Assembly: GCA_029936315.1 (NCBI GenBank)
Contig: JAPYTD010000019.1
Coordinates: forward strand, 1-64,000
From: Planctomycetota bacterium
GTDB taxonomy: Bacteria; Planctomycetota; UBA1135; UBA2386
Direction of reading: 5' to 3'
Length of the DNA stretch: 64,000 bases
A model generated the notes under the pieces. That model searched no databases, was not told the origin of the DNA, and saw nothing but the letters and a program-made list of their open reading frames with translations. The translations under genes were made by a program, and so were the position numbers. Below, in pieces: positions 1-8,528 of the stretch. Within the stretch, counting starts at the first letter, position 1; each line of letters opens with the position of its first letter.

Positions 1-1
1 C

Positions 2-160
2 CTGATCTGGGGCATGATGCCAGTCGCGTTCATGGTCGCGGCTTCGGCAGTCACCTTGATCGTTGTCAGCCTCGCCACCAAACCGCTGCCTGGCAGCACC
101 ATCGACCGCTACTTTGACCTCGGCCTGCAGGAAGCCGACCGGCAAGGTGAAGCCTCCTGA
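2..160 (+). CDS. C-terminal end of a membrane transporter, possibly sodium:solute symporter (5' partial)
   Basis: Open frame from the window edge: LIWGMMPVAFMVAASAVTLIVVSLATKPLPGSTIDRYFDLGLQEADRQGEAS*; hydrophobic helix plus short tail. Family call is weak. Confidence 0.5.
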   Translation: MIWGMMPVAFMVAASAVTLIVVSLATKPLPGSTIDRYFDLGLQEADRQGEAS

Positions 161-170
161 TCGCCACGAC

Positions 171-1238
171 ATGACTACTGCTCCGCAATCAGAACGGCCC
201 GACCTCGATACGCACGTTCGTGAGATCGTGCGCTTTCACTTCTCCGAAGAGACGGGTACTCCGCACTGGCTCGATTGGGCCAAAACCTGCGGCTGGGACC
301 CGAAACAAGAGATCAAGTCGTTTGCCGACATCGTCAAGTTTCCGCACTTCGACGGAGAACTGCTGCGCACCGAGCCGCACGAGCGTTGGGTGCCGCGCGC
401 CTACAAGGACCGCCCCTATACGATCTTCGAAACCGGTGGCACGACCGGCATGCCGAAGCAACGCATCGGTTGGGACGACTACAAGACGGACTACGAACAG
501 TTCTCGGCGTCGTTGAGCGACGAGTCGTTCCCCCCAGGCGGCAACTGGCTGATGATCGGCCCCACCGGCCCGCGCCGCCTGCGCCTCGCGATCGAACACC
601 TCGCCAACTTCCGCGGTTCGTCGTGTTACTTCGTCGACCTCGATCCACGCTGGGTCAAGAAGCTGATCAAGACCAAGCAGTTTGATCAGGCCAAGGCCTA
701 CATGGCGCACGTCATCGATCAAGCGGTCTTGATCCTCGAGCACCGCAAGGTTTCGGCACTGTTCACTACGCCGAAGTTGCTCGAAGAACTCGGCGACCGC
801 ATGTCGATCATCGACGCCGGCATCAAAGGCGTCTTCTGCGGCGGCACGACGATGACCCCGCAAACGACGCGGTTCATCTGCGAAGAGCTGCTCGAAGGCC
901 AGGCCGAGTTCGTGCCGACCTACGGCAACACATTGATGGGCCTCGCCGCGCACCGTCGCACGCTGCGCGAGGACAACTATTCGATCACCTACTACGCCCC
1001 GCAGCCGCGCGCGGTATTGCGGGTCGTCGACCCGGATGCGACCGACAACGTCGTCGACTACGAAAACTGGGGCCGCGTCGAACTGACGACGATGACCAAC
1101 GAGTTCTTCATGCCGCGCTTCCTCGAACGGGACGAAGCTCTGCGGCGGGCACCGTGTGACGCGTATCCTTGGGACGGCGTCGCCGAAGTGCGGCCGTTTG
1201 GGGCAGAAGCTGCGACCATCGTCGAGGGCGTCTATTGA
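171..1238 (+). CDS. ANL-superfamily adenylating enzyme (phenylacetate-CoA ligase / EhpF-like)
   Basis: A3-type motif ETGGTTGMPKQR; short (about 355 aa) ANL protein; ATG at 171 preferred over the ORF-track start at 63. Confidence 0.75.
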   Translation: MTTAPQSERPDLDTHVREIVRFHFSEETGTPHWLDWAKTCGWDPKQEIKSFADIVKFPHFDGELLRTEPHERWVPRAYKDRPYTIFETGGTTGMPKQRIGWDDYKTDYEQFSASLSDESFPPGGNWLMIGPTGPRRLRLAIEHLANFRGSSCYFVDLDPRWVKKLIKTKQFDQAKAYMAHVIDQAVLILEHRKVSALFTTPKLLEELGDRMSIIDAGIKGVFCGGTTMTPQTTRFICEELLEGQAEFVPTYGNTLMGLAAHRRTLREDNYSITYYAPQPRAVLRVVDPDATDNVVDYENWGRVELTTMTNEFFMPRFLERDEALRRAPCDAYPWDGVAEVRPFGAEAATIVEGVY

Positions 1239-2674
1239 GCGTTCCGCATATCCCGGTGCTGCGCCAAGGCGTTGCCTACACCAGCCTCGACCAGAGCGAG
1301 CTGGTCGGCATCGGCAGTGATGAGCCGCTGGCCCGCATCAGCCAATGCAATGCCGGCCTGATCAAGCGCGACCTGCGCCGCCAAGACCAGGCCGCCGCCA
1401 AACTGCGCGCGCTAAGCAGTGAGCAGCTGCTCGACATCTGCAAACGCGCCGGTGATCTGTTCCTCCATGGCGAGCTGCCGCTCAACGGCGAGGGCGACAC
1501 GCAGACTAGAGAGCAGTACATCGCGACGCTCAGCAAGACGAGCGGCCTGCCGCACGTGCTCGTGCGCCGCAACATGCAGAAGATCTTCACCGTGTTCGAT
1601 GGCATGCAAGGCATCCTCACGGGGCTCATGCGTGGTATGGACACCACAGTCGTCGAGACCGGCTTTGGCGAACACGGTGGCATTCCGGTGCACTACTCGC
1701 CGACCACCAGCGCGCTTGGCGTCGTGCTGCCCAGCAACTCACCGGGCGTCAACTCGATCTGGATGCCGGCGATCGCACTCGGCATTCCGGTCGTGCTCAA
1801 GCCAGGCCGCGAGGAGCCGTGGACGCCACTCCGCATCATGAGCGCCTTCATCGCCGCGGGCTGTCCCGCGGAGGCGTTCAGCTTCTACCCGACCGACCAC
1901 GAAGGATCGGCTGTCATCCTCGAGCGGTGCGGGCGCACCTTGCTATTCGGCGACGTCACCGTCACCGATGCCTATGCCAACGATGCCCGTGTGCAGATCC
2001 ACGGCCCCGGCCGCAGCAAGGTGCTGATCGGCAAGGACGAGATCGACAACTGGCGCAAACACCTGCCAGTGTTGCTCGATTCGGTGGCGGCGAACGGCGG
2101 CCGCAGCTGCATCAACGCGTCGTCGATCCTGGTGCCATCGCACGGTGATGAAATCGCCGCAGCACTTGCACAGGAACTCGCGAAGCACAAGCCGTGCGAT
2201 CCTGGCCACGACGACGCAACGCTGTCCGCGTTCGCCAACCGCAAGTTTGCCGAGTTTATCGATACCAAGATCAAGGCCGACATCGCGGCAGGCGGCGCCG
2301 TAGACGTCACAGCCCAGCATCGCGAATTACCCCGCGCGCAAGAGTTGACCGGTGCGCCCTACCTGCTGCCGACCATCGTTCGCTGCGACTCGATCGAACA
2401 CCCGCTGGCGAAGACCGAGTTCTTGTTCCCGTTCGCAGCCGTGGTCGAGGTGCCGCACGACCAGATGGTCGAGAAGATGGGCCCGAGCCTCGTGGTCACT
2501 GCGATCACGAAGGATGCAAATCTCATCGATGCGCTGACGCGTTCGCAAGACGTCGACCGCCTCAACCTTGGCCCTGTGCCAACCTCGCATGTTGAGTGGG
2601 ACCAGCCACACGAAGGCAACCTGTTCGAGCTCCTATACGAACGACGCGCCATCCAACGTGCCAAGGACTGGTGA
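1235..2674 (+). CDS. Aldehyde dehydrogenase-family acyl reductase (EhpG/LuxC-like)
   Basis: Catalytic-Cys context NGGRSCINASS; overall ALDH fold signatures; TTG start in a 4-bp TTGA overlap with the upstream stop. Confidence 0.75.
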   Translation: MSVPHIPVLRQGVAYTSLDQSELVGIGSDEPLARISQCNAGLIKRDLRRQDQAAAKLRALSSEQLLDICKRAGDLFLHGELPLNGEGDTQTREQYIATLSKTSGLPHVLVRRNMQKIFTVFDGMQGILTGLMRGMDTTVVETGFGEHGGIPVHYSPTTSALGVVLPSNSPGVNSIWMPAIALGIPVVLKPGREEPWTPLRIMSAFIAAGCPAEAFSFYPTDHEGSAVILERCGRTLLFGDVTVTDAYANDARVQIHGPGRSKVLIGKDEIDNWRKHLPVLLDSVAANGGRSCINASSILVPSHGDEIAAALAQELAKHKPCDPGHDDATLSAFANRKFAEFIDTKIKADIAAGGAVDVTAQHRELPRAQELTGAPYLLPTIVRCDSIEHPLAKTEFLFPFAAVVEVPHDQMVEKMGPSLVVTAITKDANLIDALTRSQDVDRLNLGPVPTSHVEWDQPHEGNLFELLYERRAIQRAKDW

Positions 2675-3819
2675 TGGACCTACCGATCTCGGTACGCACC
2701 AACCTGATCTCAGGGCAAGGCTCGCTCGCCGAAGCCGCCGACGTCGCCGACGGTCGCGTTTTTCTGGTGACCGATCCGGGCATCGTCGCCGCTGGCCATG
2801 TAGCGCGGCTTGAAGCACTGTTCCGCGCCAAGGGCACACCTTGCCAGCGCTTTGACGCCGTCACAGAGAATCCGGACGAAGCAGACGTGCAGGCCTGCGT
2901 TGCCGCCTTTGAGGCAGCGTTCGGAGACGAGAAGCCGGAGTGGATCGTCGCCCTCGGCGGTGGCAGCAGCATCGATGTTGCCAAGGGTTGTTCGATGCTG
3001 GTTGCCAGTGGCGGTCGCATGCGCGACTACATCGGCCACAAGACGACGCGCAAGCCGCAACTACCGGTGCTGGCGATCCCAACCACCGCGGGTACAGGCA
3101 GTGAAGTGCAGTCGTTCGCGCTGATCACCAACAGCGACACCGGGCGCAAGATGGCGTGTGGCGGCGAAGCTCCGGCAGTCGCCATCCTTGACCCGGATTT
3201 AACGCGCAGCCAACCGCCGTTTGTTGCGGCATGCGCCGGACTCGACACGCTCGCGCACGCCGTCGAAACCGCCGTGACCAAAGCGCGCACGGAAGCCTCG
3301 GTACAATACGCACGCGAAGCATGCCGCCTGGTCGAACGCAACTTCGAGACGTCCCTACGACGACCCGAAGACGTCGCGGCCCGCAGTGCCATGCTGCGAG
3401 CCTCTGCCGCCGCCGGGATCGCCATCGAAAACAGCATGCTCGGCGCGGCACACTCGATGGCCAATCCGTTGACGCGGCAATTCGGGGTCGTGCACGGACA
3501 GGCAGTTGGCCAGTTGCTACCGTTTGTCGTGCGCTTCAATGCAGAAGACTCCGCGGCCGCGGCCGCCTATGCCGAACTCGCCTACGACGCGGGGGTCGCC
3601 GAACACACCGACCCCATCCCCGTAGCCGTCAACAAGCTGATCGTGCGCCTGTCGGAGCTGGTTGCCATCGCTGGCTTCGAGCGCACGTTTGCCAACGTTC
3701 CGGCGTCCGCCATTGAGGCGCTGGCAACGGAAGCTGCCGAACAGTGGACCGCACAATTCAATCCTCGCCACGTCGACGTGCACGCATTCCGCGCCTTGTT
3801 CGCGCAGGTAACGGCATGA
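2674..3819 (+). CDS. Iron-containing alcohol dehydrogenase
   Basis: GGGSSIDVAK, PTTAGTGSEV, GLDTLAHAVE, AAHSMANPL and VVHGQA motifs (NAD and Fe ligands); ATG overlaps the previous stop by 1 bp (TGATG). Confidence 0.92.
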   Translation: MDLPISVRTNLISGQGSLAEAADVADGRVFLVTDPGIVAAGHVARLEALFRAKGTPCQRFDAVTENPDEADVQACVAAFEAAFGDEKPEWIVALGGGSSIDVAKGCSMLVASGGRMRDYIGHKTTRKPQLPVLAIPTTAGTGSEVQSFALITNSDTGRKMACGGEAPAVAILDPDLTRSQPPFVAACAGLDTLAHAVETAVTKARTEASVQYAREACRLVERNFETSLRRPEDVAARSAMLRASAAAGIAIENSMLGAAHSMANPLTRQFGVVHGQAVGQLLPFVVRFNAEDSAAAAAYAELAYDAGVAEHTDPIPVAVNKLIVRLSELVAIAGFERTFANVPASAIEALATEAAEQWTAQFNPRHVDVHAFRALFAQVTA

Positions 3820-5912
3820 GGACCGGTGACGTCATCAGGGCGGGGATCTTCGCCGTGGCCCTGCTAGTGCCAGCCGCGTCCGCAGCGACCCAAACCCCAA
3901 AGCCACCGACGCTTCGGCTCGACGTCACTGGCGCGTTCTTCACGGATCGCGTCAAGGGCAACAATACGACTGTCGTCGCAAGCACGACTGCTGGCGTCAT
4001 CACCGAGGACTCGTGGACCAGCTACGCCGGCAAACGCAAGAGCGCCCGCATGTTGGAGAACCTCGCGTTCGACTATCTGCTCGGACGCGAATGCGCCGCG
4101 CGTGCCATTGCCCGCACCGCGCCGACCTTTGCACGCTCCCTGGCGATGCGCCGCGCGCTCGAATCGCAGCAGAGCGCGGGCGGCAGGCCAATTGGCGGAT
4201 CCCTGGCGCGCTACGCAACGGACGAACTGCGCAACCTGCGCATGCGCGGGCTGGTCGGCGCGTCACGAGCCATCGACAACGAAGCACTGCTCGCGCGTTT
4301 CCATCATCGCTATGGCGTCGATGGCGTGCGGGTACGGGTGCGCCACATCCTGTGCACCGACGACATGTCGTCACCGCAGACCGCCCAACAACGAGCGCGG
4401 GCGCTACACGCACGTCTACTTGCTGGCGAATCGTTCGAAACATTACTGCACGAATCGCACGACCGGGTTGCCCGACGCCTGCTGCGTAACCCCAAGCGCA
4501 AGGCCGAGGCGGGCTTCCTTGCGGGTTACAACTACCACCGCTACGGCGAGAAGTTCGCGGCCGCCGTGCGCGCCCTCGCAATCGATGCCATCTCACAGCC
4601 CGTGCAATCGCCGGTCGGCTACCACCTGATTCAGGTCGTCAGTCGCAAGGTCACCGAACGAAACAAAGTGGCAGCGACGCTGCGCTTGGAGCTCGGTGGC
4701 GGCAAGGCGCGCAGTTCGGAGATCCTGGCACTTCGGCGTCAGTTGCTGGCGAAGTACGAATACCAACCGACGAAGCAACTCGCGCAGCCGAACCGCGTGC
4801 ACGTCGCGGCCAACACGCAAACACCAGCGACCGCCACCCCCACCGCGTGGCCACACTACCGCGGCAACCCGTCGCTGCACGGCACGTCGCCGGCGCACAT
4901 AGGCAAGCACCCGACGCTCGCGTGGACGTTCCCCACCAAGGACGAGATACTTTCGTCACCGGTAATCCAAGACGGCACGGTTTTCATCGGCTCCACCGAC
5001 AACTCGGTCTACGCAATCGACCTCGCCACCGGCAAGCAACAATGGGCCTACCCGACCAAGGACATGGTCGAAGCACCGCCGCTGGTGCTCAACGGCAAGG
5101 TTTACATCGGCTCGTCCGACTTCTTCTTCTATGCACTCGACGCCAAGACCGGCGCGATGCTGTGGAAGTTCGAATGCCAGGACAAGATCCTCGGCGGCGC
5201 CAACTGGTTCGTCGGCAAAGACGGCAAGAAGCGCATCGTCGTCGGCAGCTACGACGCCCACGTCTACTGCTTTGACGAAGCAGGCATGAAGTTGTGGGCC
5301 TACGAGACCGACAACTACGTCAACGGTACGCCGGCGATCCACAACAGCGAGGTCGTGTTTGGCGGCTGCGACGCGGGCCTACACATGGTCGACGGCGAAA
5401 CCGGCGATCGCATCACCAAGATCGACCTCGGCGCCGGCTGCCAGGTTGCCGGATCGGTGGCACTGCTCGGCGACAAGGCCTACTTCGGCCACTACGGCAA
5501 CGAGTTCCTGCGTGTCGATCTCGACAGCGGCGACATCGACTGGCGCTATGCAAGCAAACGCGAAGGCTTCTGCTCGTCGCCGGCCCTCAACGACAAGTAC
5601 GCCGTGTTCGGCGGCCGCGACAAGAACCTGCACTGCGTACGGCGCTTGGACGGCACGCCGCAGTGGCGATTCAAGACTCGCCGCAAGGTCGACGCCTCGC
5701 CAGTCATCACCGGCGACAAGGTGCTGTTCGGATCTGGCGACGGCCGGCTCTACATGCTGTCTCTCGATAGTGGCAAGGAGCTATGGAGTTATGATATCGG
5801 CAAGCCCGTCTACTCGTCGCCAGCCGTGGTCGACGGCATGATCGTCGTCGGTGCGAGCGACCACCGGGTCTACGCCTTTCACGCTCCGGTCGAAAAGCCG
5901 AAGAGGAACTAG
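3816..5912 (+). CDS. Secreted fusion: parvulin/SurA-like peptidyl-prolyl isomerase plus PQQ-like (BamB-like) beta-propeller
   Basis: Signal peptide MRTGDVIRAGIFAVALLVPAASAA; PpiC-type VRHIL...ARALHARLLAGESFETLL...QPVQSPVGYHLIQV; then repeats such as VFIGSTDNSVYAIDLATGKQQWAYPT; ATGA overlap with upstream gene. Confidence 0.85.
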   Translation: MRTGDVIRAGIFAVALLVPAASAATQTPKPPTLRLDVTGAFFTDRVKGNNTTVVASTTAGVITEDSWTSYAGKRKSARMLENLAFDYLLGRECAARAIARTAPTFARSLAMRRALESQQSAGGRPIGGSLARYATDELRNLRMRGLVGASRAIDNEALLARFHHRYGVDGVRVRVRHILCTDDMSSPQTAQQRARALHARLLAGESFETLLHESHDRVARRLLRNPKRKAEAGFLAGYNYHRYGEKFAAAVRALAIDAISQPVQSPVGYHLIQVVSRKVTERNKVAATLRLELGGGKARSSEILALRRQLLAKYEYQPTKQLAQPNRVHVAANTQTPATATPTAWPHYRGNPSLHGTSPAHIGKHPTLAWTFPTKDEILSSPVIQDGTVFIGSTDNSVYAIDLATGKQQWAYPTKDMVEAPPLVLNGKVYIGSSDFFFYALDAKTGAMLWKFECQDKILGGANWFVGKDGKKRIVVGSYDAHVYCFDEAGMKLWAYETDNYVNGTPAIHNSEVVFGGCDAGLHMVDGETGDRITKIDLGAGCQVAGSVALLGDKAYFGHYGNEFLRVDLDSGDIDWRYASKREGFCSSPALNDKYAVFGGRDKNLHCVRRLDGTPQWRFKTRRKVDASPVITGDKVLFGSGDGRLYMLSLDSGKELWSYDIGKPVYSSPAVVDGMIVVGASDHRVYAFHAPVEKPKRN

Positions 5913-5919
5913 CCGCACC

Positions 5920-7245
5920 ATGCGCGTGATGTTGCTGACACCCGGCACCGGCCACTTCTACTGCGGTAGTTGCTTGCGCGACGATGCACTCGGCCGCGGG
6001 CTGCAACGCATCGGCCATGAAGTCTCTGTGGTGCCATTGTATCTGCCGCTGCAACTCGAGCGGGAGCACCCGGAGGCAACGGTGCACATGGGCGGCATCA
6101 ACGTCTACTTGCAGCAGAAGACCCGCCTGGCGCGCTTTCTGCCGCGGTTCGTCGCCAACCTGCTCGACCGGCCCAGCCTCCTACGATGGGCTTCCAAACG
6201 CGGCAACATGACGAACGCCGCCGAGCTTGGACCGATGACCGTTTCGATCCTGCGCGGTGAGTGTGGCAAACAGGCGCTCGAAGTCGACAAGCTCGTGAAG
6301 TGGATCGCGACGCAACCCAAACCGGATGTCGTGATCGTCTCCAATGCGATGCTGATGGGCATTGTGCGCCGGCTGCGCCAAGAGATCTCCGCGCCGATCC
6401 TCGTCACCTTGCAAGGCGAGACGCCGTTCCTCGATGTGCTGCCCGACGTGCACGCGCAAGCTGCCTGGTCGGCCCTGCGCGAACGCAGCGCCGAAGTAGA
6501 CGGGCTGATCGCGGTCAGTGAGACCTACGGCAACCTGATGCGCGAGCGCCTCGGGATCTCCCCAGACAAACTGCACGTCGTGCACAACGGCATCGAGATC
6601 GAAGAGCTGCAAGGCTGCCCACAACCTGCAGCGGAGCGGCGTCCCAAGACGATCGGCTACCTCGCCCGCATGTGCCACGACAAAGGCCTGGACACTTTGC
6701 TCGACGCGTTCCTTCTACTCAAGCAACGCGGCACCATCGACGGCCTGCGGCTGCGCATCGCCGGCGTACAATTGGCGGAAGACCGACCCTACGTCACCGG
6801 CCTGCAGGCGCGCATCGCGCAGCACGGTTGCCAGGGCGACGTCGAGTTCCTGGCCAACGTCGATCGCCGGACGAAGATCGAATTCCTGCACACACTGTCG
6901 GTTCTATCGGTGCCTGCGCGCCTCCAGGAGTCGTTCGGCCTCTACCTGTTGGAAGCCATGGCGGCAGGGGTCCCAGTCGTGCAACCGCGCCACGCTGCAT
7001 TCCCCGAGATCCTCGCGGCAACGGGTGGCGGGTTGCTCTGCGAACCCGGCAGCCCGTCATCTCTGGCCGACACCCTGACAACCGTGCTCACCAACGACAA
7101 ACTGGCGGCCGATCTCGGCGTCAAGGCTCGCACCTCGGTCACGACAAAATTCACGGCCGAACACATGGCCCAACGCGTCGCAAGGATCTGCGAACAGTTG
7201 CTCGCACCCCCGGGTATCGCTGCTGCGACCAACATCGCACACTAG
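5920..7245 (+). CDS. Glycosyltransferase family 4 / GT1-like
   Basis: MRVMLLTPGTGHFYCGSC start; VVHNGIE; RLQESFGLYLLEAMAAGVPVVQP. Confidence 0.88.
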   Translation: MRVMLLTPGTGHFYCGSCLRDDALGRGLQRIGHEVSVVPLYLPLQLEREHPEATVHMGGINVYLQQKTRLARFLPRFVANLLDRPSLLRWASKRGNMTNAAELGPMTVSILRGECGKQALEVDKLVKWIATQPKPDVVIVSNAMLMGIVRRLRQEISAPILVTLQGETPFLDVLPDVHAQAAWSALRERSAEVDGLIAVSETYGNLMRERLGISPDKLHVVHNGIEIEELQGCPQPAAERRPKTIGYLARMCHDKGLDTLLDAFLLLKQRGTIDGLRLRIAGVQLAEDRPYVTGLQARIAQHGCQGDVEFLANVDRRTKIEFLHTLSVLSVPARLQESFGLYLLEAMAAGVPVVQPRHAAFPEILAATGGGLLCEPGSPSSLADTLTTVLTNDKLAADLGVKARTSVTTKFTAEHMAQRVARICEQLLAPPGIAAATNIAH

Positions 7246-7296
7246 TGCCTCGCTAGTTCGCTTGCGGACCACCCCCGCTCCCCAGAGACTCTCCGT

Positions 7297-7827
7297 ATGC
7301 AAACCTGGATCCTGTTCGCCTTGTTGACCGTGGTGTCGTGGGGCCTGTATGGCGTGCTACTGCACAGCGGACAGTCCAGCATGGGCGACCCCGAGAACGG
7401 GCGCTACAAAGCCTTCTTCTGGGTCGGTATCGCGTACTTCTTGATCGCTGTGCTCGCGCCTGCCGGCATGTTGCTGGCCGCGAAGGCGTCGTGGTCGATG
7501 CCAGGCAAGGCCATTGGGCTGTCGCTGGTGGCCGGCGCAGTCGGCGCCGTTGGCGCGTTCGGCGTGCTGCTCGCGTTTGGTGCCAAGGGCCATCCAGCCG
7601 CAGTGATGTCGATCATCTTTGCGGGGGCCCCAATCGTGAATGCCGTCGTCGCCATGTCGCTGCATCCGCCGGCCGGCGGCTGGGGCAAGCTCGACTGGCG
7701 CTTCTTGCTCGGCATCGTGCTCGCGGCCACCGGCGGCCTGATGGTCAGCCTGTTCAAGCCTGCCCCCGCCGCGCCTCAGAAGCCACCTGCCATCGAGCAG
7801 AGCCAACCGCCGAACAAACCTGGGTAA
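7297..7827 (+). CDS. Small DMT/EamA-like membrane protein
   Basis: About 5 predicted TM segments (WILFALLTVVSWGLYGVLL..., GAVGAVGAFGVLLAFGAKG), EamA-like. Confidence 0.65.
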   Translation: MQTWILFALLTVVSWGLYGVLLHSGQSSMGDPENGRYKAFFWVGIAYFLIAVLAPAGMLLAAKASWSMPGKAIGLSLVAGAVGAVGAFGVLLAFGAKGHPAAVMSIIFAGAPIVNAVVAMSLHPPAGGWGKLDWRFLLGIVLAATGGLMVSLFKPAPAAPQKPPAIEQSQPPNKPG

Positions 7828-7838
7828 GACGAAGCACG

Positions 7839-8528
7839 ATGAATCCACCCCTGGTCGAACTGCAGCAAGTCGACAAACACTTCGGTCGTCAAACCGAGGT
7901 GTTGCGATGCATCGACCTGGATGTGCACCCTCGCGACACCGTTGCTGTGCTCGGCCCATCCGGATCCGGTAAGAGCACGCTCCTCAACATCCTTGGTGGA
8001 CTGCTACCGCCAAGCAGCGGCAACGTGCGGTTCGATGGCCAAGACCTGCACGGCCGCGACCAGAAGGAACTCGCGGCCCTGCGCAACCGAGAAATCGGCT
8101 TCATCTTCCAGGCGCACCACTTGCTGCCACAATGCTCGGCTCTCGAGAACGTGCTGGTGCCAACGCTCGTGCACCCCAAAGGCGAACTGCGCAACTCGGC
8201 GCCAGAACGGGCGCGCCAACTGCTGACCGAAGTCGGGCTTGGTGAGCGATTGCAGCATCGACCAAGCGAACTGTCAGGCGGCGAGCAACAACGCGTCGCC
8301 GTGGTGCGCGCGCTGATCAACCAACCGCGACTGCTGCTCGCCGACGAACCCACCGGATCGCTGGACGAACAGGCAACCGATCATCTCGGCGATCTGCTGT
8401 GCCAACTCAACGAACGCCATCACGTCGCATTGGTCACGGTCACCCACTCCCGCCGTCTCGCAGCACGCATGAGTCGCGTCCTGACTCTGCGTGACGGTTC
8501 CCTGACCGAAGCGCCCGCGCCCCAATGA
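7839..8528 (+). CDS. ABC transporter ATP-binding protein (LolD/MacB type)
   Basis: Walker A GPSGSGKST, signature LSGGEQQRVAVVRALINQPRLLLADEPTGSLD. Confidence 0.93.
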   Translation: MNPPLVELQQVDKHFGRQTEVLRCIDLDVHPRDTVAVLGPSGSGKSTLLNILGGLLPPSSGNVRFDGQDLHGRDQKELAALRNREIGFIFQAHHLLPQCSALENVLVPTLVHPKGELRNSAPERARQLLTEVGLGERLQHRPSELSGGEQQRVAVVRALINQPRLLLADEPTGSLDEQATDHLGDLLCQLNERHHVALVTVTHSRRLAARMSRVLTLRDGSLTEAPAPQ

